Shown: piece after piece, positions 37,770-47,170 of the stretch
Numbering within the stretch: the stretch's first letter is position 1
Layout: each line of letters begins with the position of its first letter
NCBI RefSeq assembly: GCF_019285595.1
Contig: NZ_CP079094.1
Span: forward strand, 1,601,001-1,665,000
Reading direction: 5' to 3'
DNA: 64,000 bases
Source of the DNA: Rickettsiella endosymbiont of Dermanyssus gallinae
Lineage (GTDB): Bacteria; Pseudomonadota; Gammaproteobacteria; Diplorickettsiales; Diplorickettsiaceae
The notes under the pieces: model-generated
What the model saw: the letters and a program-made list of their open reading frames with translations, nothing else
Database searches by the model: none
What the model was told of the DNA's origin: nothing
Translations under genes and position numbers: made by a program

Positions 37770-38510
37770 ATGAAAAGCTCGCCTGCTATTACAATAAGTA
37801 ATGCTTGTTTACAATATCAAAATCAAATTTTATTTGACCAACTCAATTTTCATATACCGGCTGGTCAAACAACGTGCTTACTTGGACCCAGTGGCATTGG
37901 AAAAACAAGTCTTCTACAACTTATTGCCAAACTAAACACATCTGCTCGCGCAGATATCACTGCCAGCGACCAACAAAACTTAGAATCGCGTATCGCCTAT
38001 ATGCCGCAGTCAAATGCACTGTTACCTTGGCTTAGTGTTGAAAACAATGCGTTACTCGGTTATCGATTACGTGGTAAAAACCATGCGACTGAAACTGAAA
38101 AAGCAAAAATGCTATTGCAACAATTCGGACTCACTCATGTTTTAAAAAAATATCCTGCCCAATTATCTGGCGGCATGCAACAACGCGTTGCATTAGCAAG
38201 AGTATTATTAGAAAACAAACCGGTTATTTTAATGGATGAGCCTTTTTCTTCATTAGATACCATTACCCGCTACCAGCTACAAACGCTGTCTGCACAATCA
38301 TTCACGTGTCGTACGGTATTATTAATCACACACGATCCTTTAGAAGCACTGCGTTTAGGCCACCATATCGCAATTATGTCAGGTCAGCCCGCACAAATTG
38401 AATATCTAACCCTAGCATTATTAGAAGATCCTCCGCCACGTTCACTGAGCAATCCTAAATTATTACAATGGCAAAGCAAATTGTTAGATCGTTTAAAGGA
38501 AACGTATTAA
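37770..38510 (+). CDS. thiZ: ABC transporter ATPase for a thiamine precursor (ThiZ-like)
   Basis: A 246-residue ABC ATPase: Walker A GPSGIGKTSLLQ (about 38-49), Q-loop YMPQSNALLPWL (about 77), signature LSGGMQQRVALARVLLE (about 132), Walker B VILMDEPFSSLD (about 153), and the H-loop ITHD. It is related to the nitrate/taurine/HMP ATPases. The TPP riboswitch directly upstream and the two partner genes downstream (permease, THI5/NMT1-like binding protein) identify it as the energy subunit of a pyrimidine-precursor (ThiXYZ-type) importer. The substrate (HMP or formylaminopyrimidine) is inferred. It overlaps the permease gene by one base (TAATG). Confidence 0.9.
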   Translation: MKSSPAITISNACLQYQNQILFDQLNFHIPAGQTTCLLGPSGIGKTSLLQLIAKLNTSARADITASDQQNLESRIAYMPQSNALLPWLSVENNALLGYRLRGKNHATETEKAKMLLQQFGLTHVLKKYPAQLSGGMQQRVALARVLLENKPVILMDEPFSSLDTITRYQLQTLSAQSFTCRTVLLITHDPLEALRLGHHIAIMSGQPAQIEYLTLALLEDPPPRSLSNPKLLQWQSKLLDRLKETY

Positions 38511-39277
38511 TGCGCTTATTGATGAGAGGAATATTAATCACTGTCACCCTACTATTAATTTGGCAATGTACTGTGGTTGTTTTACAACTGCCGAGCTATC
38601 TATTACCCATACCTTTACAAGTTCTAAGTAGTTTAAGCACACACCGTGCACTGATTATGACAAATCTACTACCTACACTGACAGAAACCCTGCTGGGGTT
38701 ATTCTTTGGTATTTTATTTGGCATTAGTCTAGCACTCAGCATGAGCTTATTCCGTCCGGTTCATTCACTTCTATTACCTATTTTATTAATTAGCCAAGCA
38801 TTACCGATATTTGCAATTGCCCCCTTACTCGTTATTTGGTTTGGTTATGGCGTTACTGCAAAGATAGCCACGACCACATTAATGCTATTCTTCCCGATTG
38901 CTAATAATTTCTTAGATGGTTTAAAAAAAACATCGCAACACTATTTGGATAACGCAGAATTGATGGGTGCTAACCGTTGGCGAATGCTTTACCACATCCG
39001 TATTCCCGCCGCACTACCACAGCTCGCTTCGGGGATACGATTAGCCACAGCCATGGCGCCCTTAGGCGCTGTCATCGGTGAATGGGTGGGATCGAATCAA
39101 GGATTGGGATTTTTATTACTCAGCAGTAATGCTCAAATGCAAATCGATTTGATGTTTGCCACATTATGGATTCTTATTTTATTAACCCTTTCTATTTACT
39201 TTTTAGTTGATAAACTTTTATATTTTTCTATGCCTTGGTTAGTCATACAACAATACAGCCCACAAAGTAGCACTTAA
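38510..39277 (+). CDS. thiX: ABC transporter permease (ThiX-like)
   Basis: A 255-residue inner-membrane permease of the BPD_transp_1 family, started at ATG 38510 with AAAGGAAA upstream. The ATG 42 bases earlier lies inside the ATPase gene and is not supported. About six hydrophobic helices are present. The coupling (EAA) loop is NAELMGANRWRMLYHIRIPAALP near residue 155. It is coupled to the ATPase gene, and together with the downstream binding protein forms a TPP-riboswitch-controlled importer for a thiamine pyrimidine precursor. Confidence 0.9.
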   Translation: MRLLMRGILITVTLLLIWQCTVVVLQLPSYLLPIPLQVLSSLSTHRALIMTNLLPTLTETLLGLFFGILFGISLALSMSLFRPVHSLLLPILLISQALPIFAIAPLLVIWFGYGVTAKIATTTLMLFFPIANNFLDGLKKTSQHYLDNAELMGANRWRMLYHIRIPAALPQLASGIRLATAMAPLGAVIGEWVGSNQGLGFLLLSSNAQMQIDLMFATLWILILLTLSIYFLVDKLLYFSMPWLVIQQYSPQSST

Positions 39278-39293
39278 AATTCATGAAAAAAAG

Positions 39294-39419
39294 TATACTC
39301 ACAGCAATGGGATTTTCGGCAAGGCGCCGCGAAAATGAAGCCACCGGAGTGTATAGACACTACATGAGGATGGCGAGTTGAGCGGGAACGCCGCCGAAAA
39401 TTCTAGTGCAAAGAGTATA
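39294..39419. repeat. TATA-flanked element, copy D, at the start of the ThiY-like gene
   Basis: A full-length copy: TATA (39294-39297), CTCACAGCAATGGG..., ...CAAAGAG (to 39415), TATA (39416-39419). It is in reverse orientation to copies A, B and C. The left flank begins with ATG AAA AAA AGT ATA (39283-39297) and the right flank continues ATC TAT TTT. Without the element and one TATA the two join in frame into a signal peptide, so it interrupts a once intact gene by a net 122 bp. Confidence 0.88.
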
Positions 39420-40349
39420 ATCTATTTTATTTTTATATTACTATTCTTAATGCCCCGTTATGTTAATGCAAAACCATTAACATTGATCTTAGATTGGTTA
39501 ATTAACCCCAATCATGCCGCCATTTTTATTGCACAAGAACAAGGATTCTTCCAACAACAAGGTATCAACGTTAATATTATTGTTCCTGCCGATCCGGATG
39601 ATGGTGCTAAACTCGTTGCGGCCGGTCGTGCTGATCTCGCTATTACCTATCAACCACAATTAGTGGTACAAGCAACACAAGGTTTACCTCTGGTACGTAT
39701 AGCCACACTCATCGATAGACCTTTAAATTGTTTAGTCGTAAGAAAAGACAGTGGAATTGATAGTATTGCTGATCTAAAAGGAAAAAAAATCGGTTATACC
39801 TCGAATGTAGAAGGTACTTTAGCGTTAGAAGCTTTTCTAAAAAAAGCAGCATTAACGCTCAAGGATGTAGAGGCTATCAACATCCAATATAATTTAACAC
39901 AAGCACTACTCTCAAAACGCTTAGATGCTATTGTTAATGTAATGCGTAATGTGGAACCATTACAATTGCAGTTTGCTGGCCAGCGAGTCAATATATTTCC
40001 CGTCGAAGCAGTGATGCCTTCTTATGATGAATTAATTATTGTGACTAATCGCCGTGAAATAGCCGATCCACGTTTAAAAAAATTCTTAATCGCGCTTCAA
40101 CAAGCGAGTGATTATTTGCTAAAAAACCCTGAAAAAAGCTGGCAATTATTTGCTAAAAATAATCCCGTTTTAAATAATGCGTTAAACCAACAGATTTGGC
40201 AAACCACTTTGCCTTATTTGGCACGTCATCCTGCGCAACTTAATCAAGAAAATTATCAATCTTTTTCCGACTTTCTTTATGAAAAGAAAGTCATTTCAAG
40301 AAAAATGCCTATTCAGGATTATGCTATACAAATTCAACCACTAAAATAA
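39378..40349 (+). CDS. thiY: NMT1/THI5-like substrate-binding protein (ThiY-like), start remodelled by a repeat
   Basis: The periplasmic binding component of the thiamine-precursor importer. The body is an intact NMT1/THI5-type protein: LTLILDWLINPNHAAIFIAQEQGFF (mature start near residue 35), DLAITYQPQLVVQA near 95, and GKKIGYTSNVEGTLALEAF near 138. The original signal peptide start (ATG 39283, MKKSI) is separated from the rest (IYFIFILLFLMPRYVNA) by a 122-bp net insertion that shifts the frame. The only in-frame start left is TTG 39378 inside the element, preceded by GAGGA (39366-39370). It would give a signal peptide whose first 13 residues are element-encoded and contain a single Lys. Whether the protein is still made and exported is uncertain. 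Confidence 0.8.
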   Translation: MSGNAAENSSAKSIIYFIFILLFLMPRYVNAKPLTLILDWLINPNHAAIFIAQEQGFFQQQGINVNIIVPADPDDGAKLVAAGRADLAITYQPQLVVQATQGLPLVRIATLIDRPLNCLVVRKDSGIDSIADLKGKKIGYTSNVEGTLALEAFLKKAALTLKDVEAINIQYNLTQALLSKRLDAIVNVMRNVEPLQLQFAGQRVNIFPVEAVMPSYDELIIVTNRREIADPRLKKFLIALQQASDYLLKNPEKSWQLFAKNNPVLNNALNQQIWQTTLPYLARHPAQLNQENYQSFSDFLYEKKVISRKMPIQDYAIQIQPLK

Positions 40350-40363
40350 AACAGGAATTATTT

Positions 40364-41028
40364 ATGTTATTAATTGCCATTGATTTTGATCACACTATTG
40401 TAAATGGGCAAACACACATGAAGATTATGCTTAGCAAAGAGACCGATAAAGATCGTCAATGCGATCAAATAAAAAACTTTCAAGTCATTGGCGAGCAAAA
40501 TGAATGGAAGCATATTTTTGAGACTTTGATTAAAGAGGGTCATGCCGTTTGCATCGTCTCATTCAACAATTATGGGCATACAATTCCGAGATTTCTTGAA
40601 GAAAAAGTGGGTCTATCTCATGAAGAAGTTGAGAAAATAAAAGTAGTCTCCTGGCTACCAAAGCACCCTAAAACAGCCAATAAAAACCAACATTTACGCC
40701 AGGCTAAAAAAATAATGAATTTTCATGGAAAAAATTCGCAGGTTATCTTAATTGATGATTCCAAAAACAATCTAGAGGTCGCTCGTAAAAAAAATATACG
40801 GTAATCCCCGCTGAGGAAAACGGATTCTACCTATCTTATATTGAACAAGAGGTTCAATTACTCAAAGCAAAAGAAGATGAAACCCCATTAAAATTTACAT
40901 GCTTTCCTTGCTCACCCGTTTTTTTTAAAACGAAATCATCCCCACCAGACACAAGTATGCCAAACGATGTCCCATCAGTTAGCCATACAAGCAACCAAGA
41001 TTTGACCGTAACATTTCATCGTTCTTAA
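40364..41028 (+). pseudogene. HAD-superfamily phosphatase-like protein, frameshift at an A8 tract
   Basis: The first frame (40364-40804, 146 residues) has the HAD motifs: DFDHTIVNG (residues 7-15), IVSFNNYG (motif II Ser, about 65), and VILIDDSKNNLEVA (motif III, about 127-140). It ends with KKNIR and a stop right after a run of eight A residues (40787-40794). Removing one A gives ARKK-YTVIPAEENGFYLSYIEQE and about 75 more residues to TAA at 41028. That extension includes the usual continuation after motif III and a Ser/Pro-rich tail. A good ribosome binding site (CAGGAATTA) precedes the ATG. It may be a recent pseudogene, or both frames may be joined by slippage at the A tract. I do not know the substrate. 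Confidence 0.7.
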
Positions 41029-41096
41029 AACAAAAAATATGCTTTTCTATCATATCCCTTAAATATTCTATCAAAGTCCGTTACAATCTCTACCCT

Positions 41097-43274
41097 ATGA
41101 ATAATCAAGAAAGTTTACTAGCTTCTCTGAATGAAGCGCAACAGAAAGTGGTATCGGCTCCCGAAGGTCATTTGCTCGTGCTGGCAGGCGCTGGCAGTGG
41201 AAAAACTCGCGTATTAGTCCATCGCATTGCCTGGCTGATCGATATTGAAAATGTTTCTCCCTATAATATCCTTGCCGTCACCTTTACGAATAAAGCTGCG
41301 GGGGAAATGCGCCATCGTTTGGAAACCTTAGTCGACCTGCCGATAAAAATGATGTGGGTAGGTACTTTCCATGGACTTGCACACCGCCTACTACGCCAAC
41401 ACTGGCAAGCCGCGGGGTTACCAGAAAGCTTTCACATTCTAGACAGTGATGATCAACACCGCATCATTAAACGAATTATCGCTAGTCTCAATCTAGATGA
41501 AGCACACTGGGTACCTAAAAAAATCCAATGGTTTATTAACCAACAAAAAGATGAAGGCATTCGACCTAATCAAGTAGCCAATGCGAATGATCCCTATAAC
41601 AAAACCTTAATCCGTATTTATCAAGCCTATGAAGACATCTGCGCCCGTAATGGCGGCATCGACTTTGCAGAAATTCTTTTAAGAAGTTATGAACTTTTTA
41701 CTAAAAATCCTGATATCTTAGCGCACTATCAAGAACGATTTCGTCACATTTTAGTCGACGAGTTTCAAGATACGAATACCGTTCAATATGCATGGTTAAA
41801 ATTACTTTGTGGTGATAAAAATTATTTAATGATAGTGGGCGATGATGATCAATCTATCTACGGCTGGCGCGGCGCAAAGGTAGAGAATATCCATCGCTTC
41901 AAAAAAGATTTCCCTAACAACCAGGTCATTAAGCTCGAACAAAACTATCGTTCCACCGGCGTCATTTTAGCGGCATCGAATGCGTTAATCTCACATAACG
42001 ATGGCCGTCTCGGTAAAAAACTATGGAGCAGCGGAGACCAAGGCGAATTAATCTCCCTTTATGGTGCATTTAATGATCTAGACGAAGCGCGCTTTATCGT
42101 CGATCAAATCAAGCAAGGCATAAAAAAAGGATTTCAGCACAATGAGAATGCTATTTTATATCGTTCCAATGCACAGTCTCGCGTATTAGAAGAAGCCTTA
42201 ATCCGCGCACAAATTCCTTATCGCATCTACGGTGGGCTACGCTTTTTTGAACGTGCTGAAATTAAAGATGCATTGGCTTATCTACGTTTGATTGCTAATC
42301 GAAACGATGATCAAGCATTTGAACGTGTCGTTAACACGCCCACGCGAGGCATTGGCGATCAAACCATACAAACGCTACGCACAGAGGCACGAAGTCAAAG
42401 TATTTCCTTATGGGAATCTTCGCAGCAATTATTATCTAATAACACGCTATCAGCTCGCGCAGCCAATGCGTTGACTGCGTTTTTACACTTGATTGATCAA
42501 ATAGACGAAGAATCAAAAACATTATCGCTTTCCGAGCAAACCGCGCAAGTCCTTTACAGTAGTGGTTTGTTTGCGCATTACAAAAAAGAAAAAGGTGAAC
42601 GTGGCCAGGCACGGATTGAAAACCTTGAAGAACTTGTGAGCGCCACGCGTCAATTTACCCCGGAAGATGATAGCCTTTCTATACTATCCGCCTTTTTAGC
42701 ACACGTCGCATTGGAGTCCGGTGAACATCAAGCGAATAATGCAGAAAATAGTGTACAGCTAATGACCTTGCATTCAGCTAAAGGGCTTGAGTTCCCACAA
42801 GTATTTTTGTGCGGCATGGAAGAAGGTTTGTTTCCACACCATATGTCTCATGACGAGCCAGGCCGCTTAGAAGAAGAACGTCGCTTATGTTATGTAGGAA
42901 TAACGCGCGCCATGTCAAAACTTTATCTGACTTACGCAGAAGTACGTCGCTTACACGGTACTGAAAGTCAGCATCGACCGTCTCGATTTATTTCTGAAAT
43001 TCCAAAAGAACTCTTAGATGAAGTGCGACTAAAAACACAAATAATACGACCTACTCAATTACACTCTATAAAAACTACGCGCCAAAAAAGCCAAGCAACG
43101 ATTGGCGATACAGGGTTACGCTTAGGACAAGAGGTAACGCATCCCACCTTTGGTGAAGGTGTTATTATTGACGCTGACGGTCACGGCGGACATACACGAT
43201 TACAGGTTAAATTTAATAAAGTAGGCACAAAATGGCTAGTCGCCAGCTTTGCTAAGCTGGCCGTTCGTGGTTAA
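41097..43274 (+). CDS. uvrD: DNA helicase II (UvrD)
   Basis: A superfamily 1A 3'-5' helicase that acts in nucleotide excision and mismatch repair. The 725-residue protein has Walker A LAGAGSGKTRVLVHR (about 30), motif Ia TFTNKAAGEMRHRL, motif II LVDEFQDTNTVQY (about 220), motif III DDDQSIYGWRGA (about 250), motif IV LEQNYRST, motif V TLHSAKGLEFPQVF (about 560), and motif VI VGITRAMSKLYLTYA. The C-terminal Tudor-like segment VTHPTFGEGVIIDADG, typical of UvrD rather than Rep, is present. It is monocistronic as far as can be seen. Confidence 0.95.
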   Translation: MNNQESLLASLNEAQQKVVSAPEGHLLVLAGAGSGKTRVLVHRIAWLIDIENVSPYNILAVTFTNKAAGEMRHRLETLVDLPIKMMWVGTFHGLAHRLLRQHWQAAGLPESFHILDSDDQHRIIKRIIASLNLDEAHWVPKKIQWFINQQKDEGIRPNQVANANDPYNKTLIRIYQAYEDICARNGGIDFAEILLRSYELFTKNPDILAHYQERFRHILVDEFQDTNTVQYAWLKLLCGDKNYLMIVGDDDQSIYGWRGAKVENIHRFKKDFPNNQVIKLEQNYRSTGVILAASNALISHNDGRLGKKLWSSGDQGELISLYGAFNDLDEARFIVDQIKQGIKKGFQHNENAILYRSNAQSRVLEEALIRAQIPYRIYGGLRFFERAEIKDALAYLRLIANRNDDQAFERVVNTPTRGIGDQTIQTLRTEARSQSISLWESSQQLLSNNTLSARAANALTAFLHLIDQIDEESKTLSLSEQTAQVLYSSGLFAHYKKEKGERGQARIENLEELVSATRQFTPEDDSLSILSAFLAHVALESGEHQANNAENSVQLMTLHSAKGLEFPQVFLCGMEEGLFPHHMSHDEPGRLEEERRLCYVGITRAMSKLYLTYAEVRRLHGTESQHRPSRFISEIPKELLDEVRLKTQIIRPTQLHSIKTTRQKSQATIGDTGLRLGQEVTHPTFGEGVIIDADGHGGHTRLQVKFNKVGTKWLVASFAKLAVRG

Positions 43275-43314
43275 AAAGGCTCAGCTTACACAAATACTTG
43301 CTATTGATTTTTAG

Positions 43315-44226
43315 CTATTCAGAACTCGTCGCTAAATTTCCAGTAATAATATTATCTCGAAGTTGTGCGGCGATATCTTTTAGACCACCAGGAGAATGCG
43401 GTAACAAGATAGTATTACTTTTGCTATGCGCACCAATTTCTTTAAGTGTATCAAAATATTGAGTAATCAACGCCAAACTCATTGTATCGGCGGCGGTTAC
43501 GCCTGGAATTGCCCGTTGAAATTCATTGACGGACTCTTGTAATCCCGCAATGATAGCTTTTCGTTGATTGGCAATACCCTCACCTTGCAAGCGCTTGCTT
43601 TCGGCTTCGGCTTCAGCTTGTTTTACTTTCAGGATTTTTTCAGCTTCACCCTTTGCTTGTGCGGCTACCTGTAGGCGCTGTTGCTCATTAATTTCATTCA
43701 TCGCGCTCTTGACCTTCTCATCAGGATCAATGTTAGTAACAAGCGCCTTTACAATCTCGTAACCGAATTCTTGCATGGTGCCAGTTAACTCATTTTTAAC
43801 GGCATTAGCGATACTGTCTTTCTTTTCAAAGACATCATCCAATCTCATGGTCGGTACTTCGGCACGTACTAAATCTAAAATATAGGCAGTAATCTGCTCT
43901 CTTGCATTTTCTAATTTGTAAAAAGCATCATAAACGCGGTCTTCTTTAATCCGATATTGAACAGAAACTTGAACTTTAACAATCACGTTGTCTTTAGTTT
44001 TAGTATCTAAAGTAACGTCGAGCGGGTAGATTCGCAGAGAAATTTCACCCGCACTACGTTCAATAAAGGGAATTTTGAAATTTAAGCCTGCATACGAACA
44101 GCGGGCATATTTCCCAAATCGCTCAATAACCGCTACGGATTGTTGACTTACTGTAAAAAAACTCTGGGACACTAGCACGAGAATAGCAAACGCTAAAATC
44201 ATAATTGAGATGAGTTCAGGCGACAT
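43315..44226 (-). CDS. SPFH/Band 7 domain membrane protein
   Basis: A 303-residue protein with one N-terminal membrane helix (about 5-25), a Band 7 domain (VSQQSVAVIERFGKYARC to DLVRAEVPTMRLDDVFEKK), and a long Ala/Glu-rich coiled coil (about 185-230, AAQAKGEAEKILKVKQAEAEAE). It resembles QmcA/stomatin and the hypersensitive-induced-response type more than HflK/HflC, because it is single and has no HflX/HflC neighbour. Family proteins organise membrane microdomains and modulate proteases. A NfeD partner is absent. Exact role not known. Confidence 0.85.
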   Translation of the reverse strand: MSPELISIMILAFAILVLVSQSFFTVSQQSVAVIERFGKYARCSYAGLNFKIPFIERSAGEISLRIYPLDVTLDTKTKDNVIVKVQVSVQYRIKEDRVYDAFYKLENAREQITAYILDLVRAEVPTMRLDDVFEKKDSIANAVKNELTGTMQEFGYEIVKALVTNIDPDEKVKSAMNEINEQQRLQVAAQAKGEAEKILKVKQAEAEAESKRLQGEGIANQRKAIIAGLQESVNEFQRAIPGVTAADTMSLALITQYFDTLKEIGAHSKSNTILLPHSPGGLKDIAAQLRDNIITGNLATSSE

Positions 44227-44307
44227 ATTAGCCCCTTTGGTTAAAAGTTGGCCTATAGTATCACTTAAATTTATATTGTCTATTTGAGAGACGTTTAAGC
44301 ATTGAAA

Positions 44308-44886
44308 TCAAATAAAAGATGACGATTTTGCCAGTAATACATAGATAGCACCTCGTCCTCCGTCCTTAGCTTGTGCCGATGAAAAGGCTAATACCCAAGG
44401 GATTTGTGGCAACCAATAATTAATATGGTTTTTTAATTTTGGTCCGGTTTGGCTTAATTGCCCTTTCCCATGAATAACTTGTACACACCGAAAATTTGCT
44501 TCGCGGCATTTGCTCAGGAAATGAATAACCGCTAAACGTGCTTGTTCTATTGTCATTCCATGTAGATCTAAACACGCTGATCGAATTATTTCGCCGCGAA
44601 TTAACTGCTTGATCACTTTACTTTGCGGACCTTGTCGTTTAAAAAATAACTTATCTTCAGCCGCTATACTTTGCTCTATAGGATCAGAAAGCGATTGAAG
44701 TAAATCCTTATCAATTTTATGTACTTTTTCGTTTTTAGAGACAAACTTACTAGGGGCACTTAAACCCGATTTTTTTTTTGCAGCCGTTTTTTTTAAAGTT
44801 GGCGATTGTTTTATACGCTTAACGTCTTTCATCGCATTGCGAAAAAAAACGAGATCATCGTCATCTGGTGGAAAATAGCGCGACAC
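44308..44886 (-). CDS. smrA: Smr domain endonuclease-like protein
   Basis: A 192-residue protein with a C-terminal Smr (small MutS-related) domain: CLDLHGMTIEQARLAVIHFL (about 100-119, the LDxH motif) and VQVIHGKGQLSQTGPKLKNHI (about 132-152, the HGxG motif). The N-terminal 80 residues are Lys-rich. Smr domains nick DNA or RNA in a metal-dependent way. Stand-alone SmrA/SmrB-type proteins act on DNA or on collided ribosomes' mRNA, and I cannot decide between these. Symbol by family only. Confidence 0.82.
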   Translation of the reverse strand: MSRYFPPDDDDLVFFRNAMKDVKRIKQSPTLKKTAAKKKSGLSAPSKFVSKNEKVHKIDKDLLQSLSDPIEQSIAAEDKLFFKRQGPQSKVIKQLIRGEIIRSACLDLHGMTIEQARLAVIHFLSKCREANFRCVQVIHGKGQLSQTGPKLKNHINYWLPQIPWVLAFSSAQAKDGGRGAIYVLLAKSSSFI

Positions 44887-45003
44887 AAATTTACTCGGTT
44901 TATAAAAAAGTCTAAAGATGCAATGCTATAACATTGCGTTACCCTATCTGAATAAACTACTATTATCAGTAGTATTGGTTAAAATTTGACGAGCGATACG
45001 AAG

Positions 45004-46170
45004 ATGCCTTCCTTATTCTCACGAATATTCTTTTTAATTACGTTGTTATTCACGTGTTCCTATTTAATAGGATGTGGTCAAAACTCTGTCAATGCGCCTT
45101 CGCCTGTTGCTAGCAGCACACTGTCAGAGAGTATCTCCAACGGTAATACTCAATTAGGCACGCCGCAAATTATTTCTTTATTAGTTCCATTACAAGGCCC
45201 ATTAAGCGGCGTTGGCCAAGCGGTTAAACAAGGTTTTCTGGCCGCTGCGCAAGCAAATCAAAATAAACCGCAAATTATCGTCATCGATACAACGAAAGAA
45301 CCCTCTATCCAAGCCGCCTATGACCAAGCTTTGGCGCAAAAAGCACAGCTTATCGTAGGTCCGTTGCTTAAACCGCAAGTCCAAACGCTTGCTGGGTTAC
45401 AATTAAGCACACCGGTACTTGCCCTCAATTATTTAAATCCTGATATTAGTACGCCACCTGAATTATTCCAATTCGGCTTATCGCCTTTAGATGAAGCGCG
45501 ACAAGCTGCTCAGCAAGCCTGGAAAAGTGGTCGCCGTTCTGCGTTGATTATGACCTTAAGCGACAATTGGGGTACTCAAATAGGGCAAACTTTTGCTGAT
45601 GAATGGAAAAGTTTAGGCGGAACGATTGCCGATCGCTTAACACTAGCTCAAAGTTCATCCGCCTTAACACGACAAATAAGTCATTTTCTTCAATTTAAGC
45701 CACCGCATGATAGACGAACCGATTTTGATGTCATTTTTTTAGCCAGTAATCCCAAAGTAGGTCGGCAAGTGATCCCTTTATTGAAGTTCTACTATGCAGG
45801 CGACATTCCTGTCTATGCCACGGCTGCGATTTATACCGGCCTACCCAACCGTCGATTAGACAATGATCTCAATCAAGTTATTTTCTGTAGCGCACCTTGG
45901 ACACTCGGACAAAACACGCCGAATCCTGCACTGTATGAACAACTACTGATATCCGCCAATTCACCTGGTTTTTTTAGACGACACCGTAGCTATTATGCCT
46001 TAGGTGTTGATGCATTCCACATTACTCAACAGTTGGCCTATTTAAATCAATCCTCAGCGCAAACCTTACCGGGTACCACAGGTCAACTTACATTAAATGA
46101 GCAACGCCGTATCGTTCGCCAATTGACTTGTGCGCAATTCATTAAAGGCCATGTCAGGTTGATCAATTGA
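45004..46170 (+). CDS. lpoA: LpoA/LppC-type lipoprotein activator of penicillin-binding proteins
   Basis: An outer-membrane lipoprotein that activates PBP1A from the periplasm. The start at ATG 45004 gives 388 residues; an in-frame TTG at 44986 would add six. The signal peptide ends in the lipobox LIGC. The rest is a periplasmic-binding-protein-like domain (SLLVPLQGPLSGVGQAVKQGF; IVGPLLKPQVQTLAGLQLS). The N-terminal TPR domain of E. coli LpoA is absent, so this is the short form. Gene order lpoA-yraN-diaA, as in E. coli, supports the call. It ends overlapping yraN. A PBP1A (mrcA) is present in the window. Confidence 0.88.
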   Translation: MPSLFSRIFFLITLLFTCSYLIGCGQNSVNAPSPVASSTLSESISNGNTQLGTPQIISLLVPLQGPLSGVGQAVKQGFLAAAQANQNKPQIIVIDTTKEPSIQAAYDQALAQKAQLIVGPLLKPQVQTLAGLQLSTPVLALNYLNPDISTPPELFQFGLSPLDEARQAAQQAWKSGRRSALIMTLSDNWGTQIGQTFADEWKSLGGTIADRLTLAQSSSALTRQISHFLQFKPPHDRRTDFDVIFLASNPKVGRQVIPLLKFYYAGDIPVYATAAIYTGLPNRRLDNDLNQVIFCSAPWTLGQNTPNPALYEQLLISANSPGFFRRHRSYYALGVDAFHITQQLAYLNQSSAQTLPGTTGQLTLNEQRRIVRQLTCAQFIKGHVRLIN

Positions 46171-46574
46171 CGGTACTTATCTCTTCTAAAAACCGAGGAA
46201 AACAAGCTGAAGACTTTGCCTATCGTTATTTAAAAGCCCAAGGTCTACGCCTTATTGCTCGCAATTACGCTTGTCGCCTTGGAGAAATTGACTTGATTAT
46301 GCAAGATAAGGATATGCTTGTTTTTATCGAGGTTCGCTATCGCCAGCAGCACCAATTTGGGCATGGCTTAGAGACCGTCGATTCATATAAACAAACTAAA
46401 TTGATTAAAACCGCCGAGCATTACCTACTATTTAACCCTATATTAGCAGAAATTCCCTGTCGTTTTGACGTACTGGGCATTTCTCCTGGCAAACCCTCCC
46501 TACTGCAAAAGCTTAGCCCTTCCCAGCATTACCCCGCTCAAGTAGAATGGCTTAAAAACGCATTCTCTAGGTAA
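46167..46574 (+). CDS. yraN: YraN family endonuclease-like protein (UPF0102)
   Basis: A 135-residue protein starting with TTG 46167 and overlapping the lpoA stop. The family core is clear: KQAEDFAYRYLKAQGL, ARNYACRLGEIDLIMQD and LVFIEVRYRQQHQFG, an Asp...E-x-R/K pattern of a restriction-endonuclease-like fold. Cellular role unknown in the family. It lies in the conserved cluster lpoA-yraN-diaA. Confidence 0.9.
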   Translation: MTVLISSKNRGKQAEDFAYRYLKAQGLRLIARNYACRLGEIDLIMQDKDMLVFIEVRYRQQHQFGHGLETVDSYKQTKLIKTAEHYLLFNPILAEIPCRFDVLGISPGKPSLLQKLSPSQHYPAQVEWLKNAFSR

Positions 46575-47168
<594 letters not shown>

Positions 47169-47170
47169 AT

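Noticed and set aside
43315..44226. HflK or HflC
   Set aside because: It is a single gene, without the paired partner or hflX/hfq nearby, and the sequence fits the QmcA/stomatin type better.
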